Numbered from the stretch's first letter, positions 44,793 to 54,722 are shown. The stretch is DNA of 64,000 bases from Nocardioides baculatus (GCF_016735675.1 NZ_JAERSG010000001.1:124001-188000); one strand, 5' to 3'. Notes: generated from the sequence alone by a model not told the origin. A program made the numbers and translations.

Positions 44793-45201
44793 GGGTGACC
44801 GGATCGTGTGACGACCTCCGGTCGACGTCTCTTCCCCGCGAGTCCCCGCGCCTGCGTCACCCAGTCGCGGCGGCTGGTCGGCCGAAGCCTCCCTGCCGGA
44901 TGGACCCTCGTCTCCGAGTCGTCCCGCCGCCCCTTGCGGGGCTGCGTAGGGAGAGTTCTACGGGGTCACGGACGACCCGCGCAAGGGGTTCGGAGCACGG
45001 GTTTCCCCCTCCACCGATCAGGGCTCTCCATCCCCAGGTCCCACCCCTCTCGTCCACAGGATCCGGGCGTGCTCCACAGGCGGCGGGCCCCACCTGTGGA
45101 GAGGTGGTCCGGACCGGCCGGTCATCGACGTGGCCGCACGGCACGTCGCCGCGCCGGGGCGTACGACGTCGCTGTCGGTGCGCTGACCTAGCGTGAGGGC
45201 C
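44793..45201. other. long intergenic region, no convincing gene
   Basis: About 400 bases between the hairpin at 44756 and radA. It holds several short hairpins (GACCGGA/TCCGGTC at 44797-44823 and GCCCC-TTGC-GGGGC at about 44929-44942). It also holds a perfect CTCCACAGG/CCTGTGGAG inverted repeat at 45072-45101. Reading frames here lack homology and ribosome sites. A small RNA on the minus strand is possible. Confidence 0.5.
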
Positions 45202-46596
45202 ATGTCGACCAAGGCTCGCACCCGCACCTCCTACCGCTGCTCCGAGTGCGGCTGGGAGACCGCCAAGTGGGTGGGTCGCTGCGGCGAGTGCCAGGCCTGG
45301 GGCTCGGTCGCCGAGGCCGGTGCGCCGACGCTCCGCGCCGCAGCCGGTCCGGTGTCCACGCCGGCGGTGCCGATCGGCCAGGTGGCGATCACCGAGTCGG
45401 TCGCGCGCTCCAGCGGCGTCCCCGAGCTCGACCGCGTGCTCGGCGGAGGCCTCGTGCCCGGCGCGGCCATCCTGCTCGCCGGCGAGCCCGGCGTCGGCAA
45501 GAGCACGCTGCTGCTGGAGGTCGCGGCGCAGACCGCCCGCACCCGCCAGCGCACCCTCTACGTCACCGGCGAGGAGTCGGCCGCGCAGGTGCGGATCCGT
45601 GCCGAGCGCACCGGCGGGGTCCAGGACGAGCTGTTCCTCGCCGCCGAGACCGACCTCGGCGCGGTCCTCACCCACATCGAGGAGGTGCGGCCCACCCTGC
45701 TCGTGGTCGACTCCGTGCAGACCATCGGCGCCCCGGGCGTCGAGGGCGTGCCCGGCGGCGTCACCCAGGTCAAGGAGGTCGCGGCCGCCCTCATCCGGGT
45801 CGCCAAGACCCGCAACATCACGACCGTGATGGTCGGCCACGTCACCAAGGACGGCTCGATCGCCGGCCCGCGCGTGCTCGAGCACCTCGTCGACGTCGTG
45901 CTCCACTTCGAGGGCGACCGCAACTCCCGCTTCCGGATGGTCCGGGCGATGAAGAACCGCTACGGCCCCGTCGACGAGGTCGGCTGCTTCGACCTGTCCT
46001 CCGAAGGCATCGCCGCCGTCACCGACCCCACCGGCCTCTTCGTCGAGCACCACACCCAGGACGTCTCCGGCACCTGCGTCGCCGTCACGATGGAAGGCCG
46101 TCGACCACTGCTGGCCGAGGTGCAGGCGCTCCTCACCCCGTCGCCGCTCGAGCGCCCCCGGCGTACGGTCTCCGGGGTCGAGTCGTCCCGCGTCGACATG
46201 GTGCTCGCCGTGCTGACGCGCCATGCCCGGCTCCGCATCGCCGGCAGCGACACGTTCGTCGCGACCGTCGGCGGGGCCAAGCTCCACGACCCGGCCGCCG
46301 ACCTGGCGATCGCCGTCGCCGTCGCCAGCTCGCACCTCGGAGTGCCCGCACCGCGCGGTGCCGTCGCCATCGGCGAGATCGGCCTGGCGGGCGAGCTGCG
46401 ACGGGTACGCGACCTGCCGCAGCGCATCGCCGAGGCCGCCCGGCTGGGCTTCGAGCTGGCCGTCGTCCCGCGCGGACGCCCGCTCCGGAGCGAGCGCGGC
46501 ATCCCGAGCCGGCGGGTGGTCGACGGCCTCACCGTGGTCGAGGTCGACGACGTCTTCGGCGCGCTCCTCACCCTCGAGCTGACGCCGCCGCTCTAG
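45202..46596 (+). CDS. radA: DNA repair protein RadA
   Basis: A 464-residue RecA-like protein that processes recombination intermediates. A zinc finger with Cys13, Cys16, Cys27 and Cys30 is followed by Walker [10 protein letters not shown] near residue 95. The RadA-specific motif reads KNRYG in place of the usual KNRFG. A Lon-like C-terminal domain ends the protein. ATG at 45202. It precedes disA by 112 bases; RadA and DisA physically interact in Bacillus. Confidence 0.95.
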   Translation: MSTKARTRTSYRCSECGWETAKWVGRCGECQAWGSVAEAGAPTLRAAAGPVSTPAVPIGQVAITESVARSSGVPELDRVLGGGLVPGAAILLAGEPGVGKSTLLLEVAAQTARTRQRTLYVTGEESAAQVRIRAERTGGVQDELFLAAETDLGAVLTHIEEVRPTLLVVDSVQTIGAPGVEGVPGGVTQVKEVAAALIRVAKTRNITTVMVGHVTKDGSIAGPRVLEHLVDVVLHFEGDRNSRFRMVRAMKNRYGPVDEVGCFDLSSEGIAAVTDPTGLFVEHHTQDVSGTCVAVTMEGRRPLLAEVQALLTPSPLERPRRTVSGVESSRVDMVLAVLTRHARLRIAGSDTFVATVGGAKLHDPAADLAIAVAVASSHLGVPAPRGAVAIGEIGLAGELRRVRDLPQRIAEAARLGFELAVVPRGRPLRSERGIPSRRVVDGLTVVEVDDVFGALLTLELTPPL

Positions 46597-46708
46597 CCCT
46601 CCTCCCTCCGAAGGTCACGGGTCGCTAACGGAACGCTCGATCGGCGTCTCGCGCCCTACACTTCACCGGGGTGCCCGGGGGCGGGCCAGCACACACAGTG
46701 GAGGACCG

Positions 46709-47791
46709 GTGGCCGAGCGCATCGACGAGCAGCTGCGCCTGCGCGCGACCCTGGCATCGATCGCACCCGGTACGCCGCTGCGCGACGGCCTCGAGCGGAT
46801 CCTGCGCGGCCGCACCGGCGCGCTCATCGTGCTGGGGCTGGACAAGACCGTCGAGTCGATCTCGACCGGCGGCTTCACCCTCGACGTGCCCTTCACCGCC
46901 ACCGGCCTGCGCGAGCTGGCGAAGATGGACGGCGCGATCGTCATCGACAAGGACATCACCCGGATCCACCGGGCCGCGGTCCACCTGATGCCCGACCACA
47001 CGATCCCGTCCGAGGAGACCGGCACCCGGCACCGTACGGCCGAGCGGGTCGCGAAGCAGACCGGCCACCCGGTGATCTCGGTCAGCCAGTCGATGCAGAT
47101 CATCGCGGCCTACGTCGGCGACATCCGCCACGTGCTGGAGGACTCCGGCAAGATCCTGTCCCGCGCCAACCAGGCGCTGGCCACGCTCGAGCGCTACAAG
47201 CTCCGCCTCGACGAGGTGTCCGCGACCCTGTCCGCGCTCGAGATCGAGGACCTCGTCACCGTGCGCGACGTCGCCGTCGTGGCGCAGCGTCTGGAGATGG
47301 TCATCCGGATCGCGCGGGAGATCGAGGACTACGTGCTCGAGCTCGGCACCGACGGCCGGCTGCTCTCGCTCCAGCTCGAGGAGCTCGTCACCGGGGTCGA
47401 CGCCGAGCGCGAGCTCGTCGTCCGCGACTACCTGCCGACCGGCAAGCGCCGCCACACCAGTCCCGAGCTGCACCTGGCCGAGCTCGAGGGCCTCTCCCCC
47501 ACCGACCTCGTCGATCCCGCGGCAGTCGCGCGGGTGATCGGCCTCGGGGGGCCCGAGCACCTCGACGCAGCCGTGGCGCCGCGCGGCTACCGCCTGCTCG
47601 CCAAGGTCCCGCGTCTCCCCGCCGCCGTCGTCGACCGCCTGGTCGAGCACTTCGGCGGGCTGCAGCAGCTCCTGTCCGCCGGCATCGACGACCTTCAGGC
47701 CGTCGAGGGCGTCGGCGAGCTGCGTGCCCGCAGCGTCCGCGAGGGACTCTCCCGGCTCGCCGAGTCGAGCATCACCGAGCGCTACATCTGA
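46709..47791 (+). CDS. disA: DNA integrity scanning protein DisA, diadenylate cyclase
   Basis: A 360-residue protein that makes c-di-AMP from ATP and monitors DNA branches. The N-terminal DAC domain has the catalytic DGA at residues 74-76 ([11 protein letters not shown]) and RHR at 107-109 ([14 protein letters not shown]). A helical spine and a C-terminal HhH DNA-binding domain ([13 protein letters not shown]) follow. GTG at 46709 follows GGAGG. A structured intergenic element follows directly. Confidence 0.96.
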   Translation: MAERIDEQLRLRATLASIAPGTPLRDGLERILRGRTGALIVLGLDKTVESISTGGFTLDVPFTATGLRELAKMDGAIVIDKDITRIHRAAVHLMPDHTIPSEETGTRHRTAERVAKQTGHPVISVSQSMQIIAAYVGDIRHVLEDSGKILSRANQALATLERYKLRLDEVSATLSALEIEDLVTVRDVAVVAQRLEMVIRIAREIEDYVLELGTDGRLLSLQLEELVTGVDAERELVVRDYLPTGKRRHTSPELHLAELEGLSPTDLVDPAAVARVIGLGGPEHLDAAVAPRGYRLLAKVPRLPAAVVDRLVEHFGGLQQLLSAGIDDLQAVEGVGELRARSVREGLSRLAESSITERYI

Positions 47792-47990
47792 GACACGCAG
47801 CAGGACGCGCTCGCGCGTCCTGCGTGGGCGTGGCCAGATTGAGCAAGCCCCGCTGCCGAGGAACGAGGCAGCGACGGGCGCGTCGAAATCCCTTGTGGGA
47901 GGCAGGCCTGTCGGAGGCCACCCACACATGTCCGAGACATGGCCCTCGTGCCACTGGATCGAGGGCAACATCGGGACACGTGTCCGCACC
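47792..47990 (+). ncRNA. multi-hairpin 3'-UTR element after disA, copy A of a repeated motif
   Basis: Directly after the disA stop: a stem at 47795-47825 (ACGCAG-GGACGCG / CGCGTCC-TGCGT). The motif GGCCAGATTGAGCAAGC follows with a CGCTGCC/GGCAGCG stem and loop GAGGAACGA, then GACGGGCGCGTCGAAATC (47833-47891). Further hairpins are CATGTC/GACATG, GCCCTCG/CGAGGGC and GGACACGTGTCC. The middle motif aligns gap-free with copy B at 34450-34563. Confidence 0.55.
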
Positions 47991-48030
47991 CGGCACGCGC
48001 TGAGCTCGACGTCGTACGCCCGGCGACCGC

Positions 48031-48852
48031 TCAGCCGGCGGAGTTGCCCGCGCCGTCCTCGCCGGGGGTGTGGGAGGTGTCGCCGTTCTTCTTGCCGCCC
48101 TTGCCCTGCGCCTGGGGGTCGGCGGTCTGGGTGACCACGCCCGGCTGAGGGGCCACGAGCTCGAACTGCACGTCGGTCGGTTCGCCGCCGAGGGCGGCCG
48201 CCTCGACGTGGTAGAACCCGAGCCTGGCCCAGGCCGTGCGGTCCGAGCAGGTCTCGTCGGAGCGCCTCGCCGACCAGGTCACCACCACGGGGGCGTCGAC
48301 GGCTTGACGGATGACGACGTCCTGCGGGGGGATGCCGACCGGGCACTCGCGGGTGCTCCAGATGTAGTCGTCACCGGAGGTGATGGTCACCGTCATGGTC
48401 GTCGGTGACGCCTGCCAGGTGCACGCCTCGGCGAACTTCGTCCGGAGGTTGATCGTGATCGCGACGTCGGAGCCACCGGCGGCCGAGGTGATGGCCGGGG
48501 TCGCGACGATGTCGGAGTCGGCGCAGGGGCCGGTGGGCTCGGCCAGCACGGGCTCGGGCGGGGCGGTCTCCTCCACGGGCTGCTGCTTGCCCTTCTTGCC
48601 CTTCCCCTTCTTGCCCTTGCCGGTCGCGGCCTTCTCGCCGGCAGTCGGCCCGGCCGTCGGGACGGTGCTCGCCTCGACCTTCGCACCGGCCTGGGTCGCC
48701 GTACCGCTGGCGGCCTCCTTGCCGTCCGACGACCCACCGAGGACGCGCGCGATCACGACGACGAGGAGCAGGGGCACGGCGAGCACGACGGCGCGGCGGA
48801 TCCAGTAGACCCGGGCCGGGAGCGGCCCGCGAGGTCGTACGTTCGACGCCAT
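48031..48852 (-). CDS. membrane-anchored secreted protein of unknown function
   Basis: A 273-residue protein. One N-terminal transmembrane segment (about 18-40) precedes a G/K/A-rich linker containing GKGKKGKGKKGK. A cysteine-containing extracytoplasmic domain (about 105-240) and a hydrophilic tail follow. No family was recognised with confidence; actinobacterial DUF4232-like proteins have similar layout. It is convergent with disA across the hairpin element. Confidence 0.65.
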   Translation of the reverse strand: MASNVRPRGPLPARVYWIRRAVVLAVPLLLVVVIARVLGGSSDGKEAASGTATQAGAKVEASTVPTAGPTAGEKAATGKGKKGKGKKGKQQPVEETAPPEPVLAEPTGPCADSDIVATPAITSAAGGSDVAITINLRTKFAEACTWQASPTTMTVTITSGDDYIWSTRECPVGIPPQDVVIRQAVDAPVVVTWSARRSDETCSDRTAWARLGFYHVEAAALGGEPTDVQFELVAPQPGVVTQTADPQAQGKGGKKNGDTSHTPGEDGAGNSAG

Positions 48853-48919
48853 GGGGTCAGGCTAGGTAGCGAGCGGCCCGTCTCGGCGGAGGCGCACCGG
48901 CCTCCCTAGGATCGCTGCG

Positions 48920-49801
48920 ATGGATACTCCCTCTCCCGCGACGCTGCACGAGGCGGTGCTCGACTGGTACGACGACCACGCGCGGGAGCTGCCGTGGCGC
49001 GGGGTGCAGGCCAGCCCGTGGTCGGTGATGGTCAGCGAGTTCATGCTCCAGCAGACGCCCGTCGCGCGGGTCCTGCCGGTCCACGAAGCGTGGCTCGACC
49101 GCTGGCCGGCGCCGGCCGACCTCGCGCGCGAGCCCACGGGCGAGGCGGTGCGGATGTGGGGCCGGCTCGGCTACCCGCGCCGCGCGCTCCGCCTCCACGC
49201 CGCGGCCGTCGCGATCGTCGAGCGCCACGACGGCGCGGTGCCGACGGCGTACGACGACCTGCTCGCGCTGCCCGGCGTCGGCGACTACACGGCCGCGGCG
49301 ATCGCGAGCTTCGCGTTCGGCCAGCGGCACGTCGTCCTCGACACCAACGTCCGCCGCGTCCTGGCGCGGGCCGTGTCGGGCATCGAGCTCCCCGCCCCCG
49401 CCGTGACCCGCGCGGAGCGCGACGTCGCCACGAGCGTGCTCCCCGACGACGACGCCACCGCGGCGACCTGGGCGGTGGCGACCATGGAGCTCGGTGCGCT
49501 CGTCTGCACCGCGCGCCAGCCGGACTGCGACGCCTGCCCCGTGGCCGACCTGTGCGCCTGGCGCGGCGCCGGCTTCCCGGCCTACGACGGACCCCCGCGC
49601 CGCGGCCAGGCGTGGGCCGGCACCGACCGGCAGTGTCGTGGCCGCCTCCTGGCGCTCGCCCGCGACCACGACGTCGTCACCGCGGCCCAGGCCGAGGCCG
49701 CCTGGCCCGGCACCGAGCAGCGCGAGCGCTGCCTCGCCGGGCTCGTCGCCGACGGCCTCCTGACGCAGATCACCCCGGGGCGCTGGGCGCTCCCGGGGTG
49801 A
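48920..49801 (+). CDS. mutY: A/G-specific adenine glycosylase (MutY), short form
   Basis: A 293-residue base-excision repair glycosylase removing adenine opposite 8-oxoguanine. The catalytic Glu40 is in VSEFMLQQTPVARV, the HhH motif is LPGVGDYTAAAIASF and the catalytic aspartate is Asp141 in VVLDTNVRRV. The [4Fe-4S] ligands are Cys196, Cys203, Cys206 and Cys212. It is shorter than E. coli MutY and lacks the NUDIX-like C-terminal domain, ending in a small winged-helix-like segment. It converges on clpC with 17 bases between. Confidence 0.93.
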   Translation: MDTPSPATLHEAVLDWYDDHARELPWRGVQASPWSVMVSEFMLQQTPVARVLPVHEAWLDRWPAPADLAREPTGEAVRMWGRLGYPRRALRLHAAAVAIVERHDGAVPTAYDDLLALPGVGDYTAAAIASFAFGQRHVVLDTNVRRVLARAVSGIELPAPAVTRAERDVATSVLPDDDATAATWAVATMELGALVCTARQPDCDACPVADLCAWRGAGFPAYDGPPRRGQAWAGTDRQCRGRLLALARDHDVVTAAQAEAAWPGTEQRERCLAGLVADGLLTQITPGRWALPG

Positions 49802-49818
49802 TCTGGTGACTCGCTGGG

Positions 49819-52413
49819 TCAGGCGGGGTCGCGAGGGATGTCGATCGGTCCCTCGGAGTCGTCCGGACCCTCGAGGTTGCCCTCGTCGTCGCGCTGCGGC
49901 TCGATCGCCAGGTCGGCGGTCTCGAACGGCGGCAGGTCGGGGACCCGGGAGTTCTTCTGGCCCTTGAAGGTGAACGTCGCCTCCGGGCCCTCTCCCTCGA
50001 CGTCGACCAGCACGATCTGGCCGGGCCCGACCTCACCGAAGAGCATCTTCTCGGCGAGGACGTCCTCGATCTCGCGCTGCACCGTGCGACGCAGCGGACG
50101 GGCGCCGAGGACCGGGTCGAACCCGCGCTCGGCCAGCAGCGCCTTGGCAGGCGTGGTCAGCTCGAGCGACATGTCGCGGTCCTTCATGCGCAGCTCGACG
50201 GAGGCGATCATGTTGTCGACCATCGCCACGATCTGCTCCTGCGTCAGCGGCGGGAACACGACGATCTCGTCGACACGGTTGAGGAACTCGGGGCGGAAGT
50301 GCTGCTTGAGCTCCTCCGACACCTTGCTCTTCATCCGCTCGTAGGAGCCGGCGGCGTCGCCCGTCTGGCCGAAACCGAGGTTGACGCTCTTGGAGATGTC
50401 CCTCGTGCCGAGGTTGGTCGTCATGATGATGACGGTGTTCTTGAAGTCGACGACGCGACCCTGGGAATCCGTCAGGCGGCCTTCCTCGAGAATCTGCAAC
50501 AGGCTGTTGAAGATGTCGGGGTGGGCCTTTTCGACCTCGTCGAACAAGACGACGGAGAACGGCTTGCGGCGCACCTTCTCGGTGAGCTGCCCGCCCTCTT
50601 CGTAGCCGACGTATCCGGGCGGCGAACCGAACAGGCGCGAGACGGTGTGCTTCTCCGAGAACTCGGACATGTCGAGCTGGATCAGCGCGTCCTCGTCGCC
50701 GAAGAGGAATTCGGCGAGCGTCTTGGACAGCCACGTCTTACCGACACCGGACGGGCCGGCGAAGATGAACGAGCCGCCGGGACGCTTCGGGTCCTTGAGA
50801 CCCGCACGCGTACGCCGGATGGCACGGGAGAGCGCCTTGACGGCCTCCTCCTGACCGATCACGCGCTTGTGGAGCTCGTCCTCCATCTTGAGCAGACGGG
50901 TGGACTCCTCCTCCGACAGCTTGACGATCGGGATGCCCGTGGCGACGGCCAGGACCTCGGCGATGAGCTCCTCGTCGACCTCGGCGATCTCGTCGAGGTC
51001 ACCGGCGCGCCACTGCTTCTCGCGCTCGGAGCGGCGAGCGGAGAGCTGCTTCTCCTCGTCGCGCAGGCGGGCCGCGGCCTCGAAGTCCTGCCCGTCGATC
51101 GCCGCCTCCTTGCGCTGGCGCACGTCGCCGATCTTCTCGTCGTACTCGCGCAGGTCCGGCGGCGCGGTCATCCGGCGGATGCGCAGTCGCGAACCGGCCT
51201 CGTCGATGAGGTCGATGGCCTTGTCCGGCAGGAACCGGTCGGAGATGTAGCGGTCGGCCAGCGTCGCCGCCGAGACCAGGGCCTCGTCGGTGATCGTGAC
51301 GCGGTGGTGCGCCTCGTAGCGGTCGCGCAGGCCCTTGAGCATCTCGATGGTGTGCGCGATCGAGGGCTCCTGCACCTGGATCGGCTGGAAGCGGCGCTCG
51401 AGCGCGGCGTCCTTCTCGAGGTACTTGCGGTACTCGTCGAGGGTGGTCGCACCGATGGTCTGGAGCTCTCCGCGCGCGAGCATCGGCTTGAGGATGCTGG
51501 CGGCGTCGATCGCGCCCTCGGCCGCACCGGCGCCGACGAGGGTGTGGATCTCGTCGATGAACAGCACGATGTCGCCGCGGGTGCGGATCTCCTTGAGCAC
51601 CTTCTTGAGGCGCTCCTCGAAGTCACCGCGGTAGCGCGAGCCGGCGACCAGCGCACCGAGGTCGAGCGTGTAGATCTGCTTGTCCTTGAGCGTCTCGGGC
51701 ACGTTGCCCTTGACGATGTCCTGGGCGAGGCCGGCCACGATCGTGGTCTTGCCGACGCCGGGCTCACCGATGAGGACGGGGTTGTTCTTCGTGCGGCGCG
51801 ACAGGATCTGCATCACGCGCTCGATCTCCTGCTCGCGCCCGATGACGGGGTCGAGCTTGCCCTCGCGGGCGGCCTGCGTGAGGTTCTGGCCGAACTGGTC
51901 GAGGACCAGCGAGCTCGACGGCGCCTCGCCGCCGGAGCCGGAGGTCTGGGCGCCGGCCGCGGCCGACTCCTTGCCCTGGAACCCGCTGAGGAGCTGGATG
52001 ACCTGCTGGCGGACCCGGTTGAGGTCGGCGCCGAGCTTCTGCAGGACCTGGGCCGCGACACCCTCGCCCTCCCGGATCAGGCCGAGCAGGATGTGCTCGG
52101 TGCCGATGTAGGAGTGACCGAGCTGGAGCGCCTCGCGCAGCGAGAGCTCGAGCACCTTCTTGGCGCGGGGGGTGAACGGGATGTGGCCGGACGGGGCCTG
52201 CTGGCCCTGGCCGATGATCTCCTCGACCTGGGCGCGCACGGCCTCCAGGGAGATGTCGAGGGACTCGAGGGCCTTGGCGGCGACGCCCTCGCCCTCGTGG
52301 ATGAGGCCGAGCAGGATGTGCTCGGTCCCGATGTAGTTGTGGGAGAGCATGCGGGCCTCTTCCTGGGCCAGCACGACAACTCGCCGGGCTCGGTCGGTGA
52401 ACCGCTCGAACAT
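49819..52413 (-). CDS. clpC: ATP-dependent Clp protease ATP-binding subunit ClpC
   Basis: An 864-residue Hsp100 unfoldase that feeds ClpP. Two N-terminal Clp_N repeats precede AAA domain 1 (GEPGVGKTT near residue 215). A middle coiled-coil/UVR region spans about 420-470, and AAA domain 2 (GPSGVGKT near residue 555) follows. The usual acidic, proline-rich tail ends the protein. ATG at 52413. A ClgR-like site lies about 110-130 bases upstream; ClgR activates clpC in other actinobacteria. Confidence 0.97.
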   Translation of the reverse strand: MFERFTDRARRVVVLAQEEARMLSHNYIGTEHILLGLIHEGEGVAAKALESLDISLEAVRAQVEEIIGQGQQAPSGHIPFTPRAKKVLELSLREALQLGHSYIGTEHILLGLIREGEGVAAQVLQKLGADLNRVRQQVIQLLSGFQGKESAAAGAQTSGSGGEAPSSSLVLDQFGQNLTQAAREGKLDPVIGREQEIERVMQILSRRTKNNPVLIGEPGVGKTTIVAGLAQDIVKGNVPETLKDKQIYTLDLGALVAGSRYRGDFEERLKKVLKEIRTRGDIVLFIDEIHTLVGAGAAEGAIDAASILKPMLARGELQTIGATTLDEYRKYLEKDAALERRFQPIQVQEPSIAHTIEMLKGLRDRYEAHHRVTITDEALVSAATLADRYISDRFLPDKAIDLIDEAGSRLRIRRMTAPPDLREYDEKIGDVRQRKEAAIDGQDFEAAARLRDEEKQLSARRSEREKQWRAGDLDEIAEVDEELIAEVLAVATGIPIVKLSEEESTRLLKMEDELHKRVIGQEEAVKALSRAIRRTRAGLKDPKRPGGSFIFAGPSGVGKTWLSKTLAEFLFGDEDALIQLDMSEFSEKHTVSRLFGSPPGYVGYEEGGQLTEKVRRKPFSVVLFDEVEKAHPDIFNSLLQILEEGRLTDSQGRVVDFKNTVIIMTTNLGTRDISKSVNLGFGQTGDAAGSYERMKSKVSEELKQHFRPEFLNRVDEIVVFPPLTQEQIVAMVDNMIASVELRMKDRDMSLELTTPAKALLAERGFDPVLGARPLRRTVQREIEDVLAEKMLFGEVGPGQIVLVDVEGEGPEATFTFKGQKNSRVPDLPPFETADLAIEPQRDDEGNLEGPDDSEGPIDIPRDPA

Positions 52414-52524
52414 GTGCGCTCCTCTACGTCTGCGTGGTCCGCGGGTCGGCGCAGTCGCCGGGTTGCGGACACTGGGGTCAACGCCCGGGATCAGCCTACG
52501 TGTTCCCGCCCACGGATCGAGGCC

Positions 52525-52541
52525 GTCCGCTCACAGCGAAC
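52525..52541. promoter_or_regulatory. candidate ClgR operator
   Basis: On the minus strand it reads GTTCGCTGTGAGCGGAC, a near-palindrome with the CGCT...AGCG core seen in ClgR sites upstream of clp genes. It lies upstream of clpC and next to the lsr2 terminator. Judged by pattern only. Confidence 0.35.
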
Positions 52542-52573
52542 GACCCCGCACCCCTCGGAGGGTGCGGGGTCGT
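52540..52573 (-). terminator. intrinsic-type terminator of lsr2
   Basis: Perfect 13-bp stem CGACCCCGCACCC / GGGTGCGGGGTCG with a short loop, 12 bases after the lsr2 stop. It has no strong U-tract, as is usual in actinobacteria. Confidence 0.85.
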
Positions 52574-52584
52574 GTCGGCGTACG

Positions 52585-52911
52585 TCAGTGGGCGGCGTCG
52601 TAGGCCTGCTGCACGTCGGCGGAGATGCGGCCGCGCTCGGAGACGTCCATGCCCTGGGACTTGGCCCACTCGCGCACGTCCTTGGTGTTGGAGGACGAGG
52701 CGGACCCGGTCGACTTGCGGCCGCGGCGGGCGCCGCCGCTGACCCTGCGGGCGTGGCCGACGTAGCCGCTGAGTGCCTCACGGAGGCTGGAGGCGTTGGC
52801 GTCGTTGAGGTCGATCTCGTAGGTGGTCCCGTCGAGCCCGAACGTGACCGTCTCGGTCGCCTCGGTGCCGTCGAGATCGTCGACGAGGACGATGTTGACC
52901 TTCTGTGCCAT
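52585..52911 (-). CDS. lsr2: nucleoid-associated xenogeneic silencer Lsr2
   Basis: A 108-residue actinobacterial H-NS analogue. The N-terminal dimerisation domain is MAQKVNIVLVDDLDG with DLNDANASSLREAL. A flexible linker follows. The C-terminal AT-hook-like domain ends with REWAKSQGMDVSERGRISAD, where the DNA-binding R-G-R is visible. It binds AT-rich minor grooves and silences acquired DNA. The unusually AT-rich upstream stretch with a CAATTCAATTGAATTG palindrome could be its own binding site. Confidence 0.96.
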   Translation of the reverse strand: MAQKVNIVLVDDLDGTEATETVTFGLDGTTYEIDLNDANASSLREALSGYVGHARRVSGGARRGRKSTGSASSSNTKDVREWAKSQGMDVSERGRISADVQQAYDAAH

Positions 52912-52971
52912 GTCGAATTCCTTTTCCCTCATGAGCGTTCGGGGCTAAACGCGTCGAATGCAGTGTGGCAG

Positions 52972-52987
52972 CAATTCAATTGAATTG
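52972..52987. promoter_or_regulatory. AT-rich palindrome upstream of lsr2
   Basis: CAATTCAATTGAATTG is a perfect 16-bp palindrome, 61 bases before the lsr2 ATG, in the most AT-rich stretch noticed in the window (52912-53052). Lsr2 prefers such DNA, so autoregulation is plausible. Confidence 0.45.
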
Positions 52988-53052
52988 GCAAAAGGTCAAG
53001 CACGCCCTGACGCGCTGCATTACCCGCTAATTGGCAACGCGATTCCGTGACG

Positions 53053-53823
53053 TCAGGAATTGCGCTCGAAGACCAGCCGCAGACCTTGAAGCGTCAACCA
53101 GGGCGAGTGGACGGTGAAGCACGAACAATCGTCGACGAGAAGCGCCGCCAAGTGGCCGGTCGAAATGACGGTGACGTCGTCGGTCGATACACCCAGTTCG
53201 GCGATCATCCGCGCCACGAGCCCTTCGACCTGTGCGGCGACGCCGAAGATCATTCCGCTCTGCAATGCCTCGACGGTGTTCTTCGCGATCACCGATCGCG
53301 GGCGGGCGAGCTCGACCTTGCGCAGCTGCGCGCCGCGCCGCCCGAGCGCCTCGAGGGAGATCTCGATGCCGGGCGAGATGGCGCCCCCGACGTACTGCCC
53401 CTTCGCGTTCACCACGTCGAACGTCGTCGCGGTGCCGAAGTCGACGACGATCGCCGGGCCGCCGTGGAGCGTGGCGGCGGCGAGGGAGTTGACGATCCGG
53501 TCGGTGCCGACCTCGCGGGGGTTGTCCATCAGCACCGGGATCCCGGTCTTCACGCCGGGCTCGACCACGATCGAGGGGACGTCGCCGAAGTGGCGCTCGA
53601 GCATCTCGCGCCACTCGTGCAGCACCGAGGGGACCGTCGCGCAGACGGCGACGCCGTCGACGTCGCCGGCGCGCTCCGCGAGCAGGCCGCGCAGCAGCAC
53701 GCCCCACTCGTCGGCCGTACGCCGCTCGTCGGTGTTGACCCGCCAGTGGTCGGTGACCTCGTCGCCGTCGAGCAGCCCGATGAAGGTGTGGCTGTTGCCG
53801 ATGTCGGCCGCGAGAAGACTCAT
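53053..53823 (-). CDS. coaX: type III pantothenate kinase (CoaX)
   Basis: A 256-residue ASKHA-fold kinase that phosphorylates pantothenate in CoA synthesis. Motifs are LAADIGNSHTFIGL, VGTDRIVNSLAA and VVDFGTATTFDVV. It completes a route from panC/panD upstream in the same operon. ATG at 53823 overlaps the nadC stop (ATGA). It is the last gene of the cofactor operon. Confidence 0.94.
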   Translation of the reverse strand: MSLLAADIGNSHTFIGLLDGDEVTDHWRVNTDERRTADEWGVLLRGLLAERAGDVDGVAVCATVPSVLHEWREMLERHFGDVPSIVVEPGVKTGIPVLMDNPREVGTDRIVNSLAAATLHGGPAIVVDFGTATTFDVVNAKGQYVGGAISPGIEISLEALGRRGAQLRKVELARPRSVIAKNTVEALQSGMIFGVAAQVEGLVARMIAELGVSTDDVTVISTGHLAALLVDDCSCFTVHSPWLTLQGLRLVFERNS

Positions 53824-54722
53824 GCGGACAGGTCCATGCCGAGGTCGAAGACCACCACCGAGTGGGTGAGGGCCCCGACGGAGACGAAGTCGACGCCCGT
53901 GGCGCCGATGCGCGCGGCGCGCTCGAGGGTGATCCCGCCGCTGGCCTCGAGCGGCACCCGCCCGGCCGTACGGCGTACGGCCTCGGCCATCAGCTCGTCG
54001 GTCATGTTGTCGAGCAGGATCCGCTCCGGCGGCTCGGGCAGCGCCAGGAGGTCGTCGAGCTGGTCGAGCGTCGTCACCTCGACCTCGACGGGCAGGCCGG
54101 GGTGGCCGGCGCGGATGGCGGACAGTGCCGGGAGGACGCCGCCCGCGGCGATGACGTGGTTGTCCTTGACCATCGCCATGTCCTGGAGGCTGGTGCGGTG
54201 GTTGACACCCCCGCCGCAGCGCACGGCGTACTTCTGCAGCGCCCGCAGGCCCGGCAGTGTCTTGCGGGTGTCGAGGACGCGGGTCGGCGAGCCCTCGAGC
54301 GCCTCGACCCAGCGGGACGTCGCGGTCGCGATGCCGGACAGGTGGCAGGCGAGGTTGAGCGCAGTCCGCTCGGCCACCAGCATCCGCTGGGTCAGCCCGG
54401 AGACGCGCATGACCACGTCGCCCTTCTCGACCCGGGTGCCGTCGGGCACGCGGTCGGTGATGGTCGCGTCGGCCCCGAGCATGTTGAACGTCACGGCCGC
54501 GACCCCGAGCCCCGCCACCACGCCGGGCTCGCGCGCACCGAAGACCGCCTCGCCGCGGGCGTCGAGCGGGATCGTGGACGCGCTGGTCGGGTCCTCGCGC
54601 GGCTCCTCGGGCAGGTCCTCGGCGAGCGCGCGGGCGATCGTCTCCCAGACGTGGTCGAGGTCCAACCCGGCCGCGGTGATCTCGTCGCGGAGCTCGGCAG
54701 GTACGTCGTCGAGGCTGGTCAT
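53820..54722 (-). CDS. nadC: nicotinate-nucleotide pyrophosphorylase, carboxylating (NadC)
   Basis: A 300-residue quinolinate phosphoribosyltransferase that forms nicotinate mononucleotide. Family blocks are DTRKTLPGLRALQKYAVRCG, GGGVNHR, MVKDNHV and VDFVSVGALTHS. ATG at 54722 overlaps the stop of the small ORF at 54719-54856. NadA is not in the window. Confidence 0.95.
   Translation of the reverse strand: MTSLDDVPAELRDEITAAGLDLDHVWETIARALAEDLPEEPREDPTSASTIPLDARGEAVFGAREPGVVAGLGVAAVTFNMLGADATITDRVPDGTRVEKGDVVMRVSGLTQRMLVAERTALNLACHLSGIATATSRWVEALEGSPTRVLDTRKTLPGLRALQKYAVRCGGGVNHRTSLQDMAMVKDNHVIAAGGVLPALSAIRAGHPGLPVEVEVTTLDQLDDLLALPEPPERILLDNMTDELMAEAVRRTAGRVPLEASGGITLERAARIGATGVDFVSVGALTHSVVVFDLGMDLSA

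Noticed and set aside
44795..45196. plus-strand frames before radA
   Set aside because: They have low-complexity composition, no ribosome site and no homology I recognise; the region looks non-coding.
47724..48134. reading frame running out of disA into the hairpin region
   Set aside because: Out of frame with disA; its open length comes from high GC and the repeated element.
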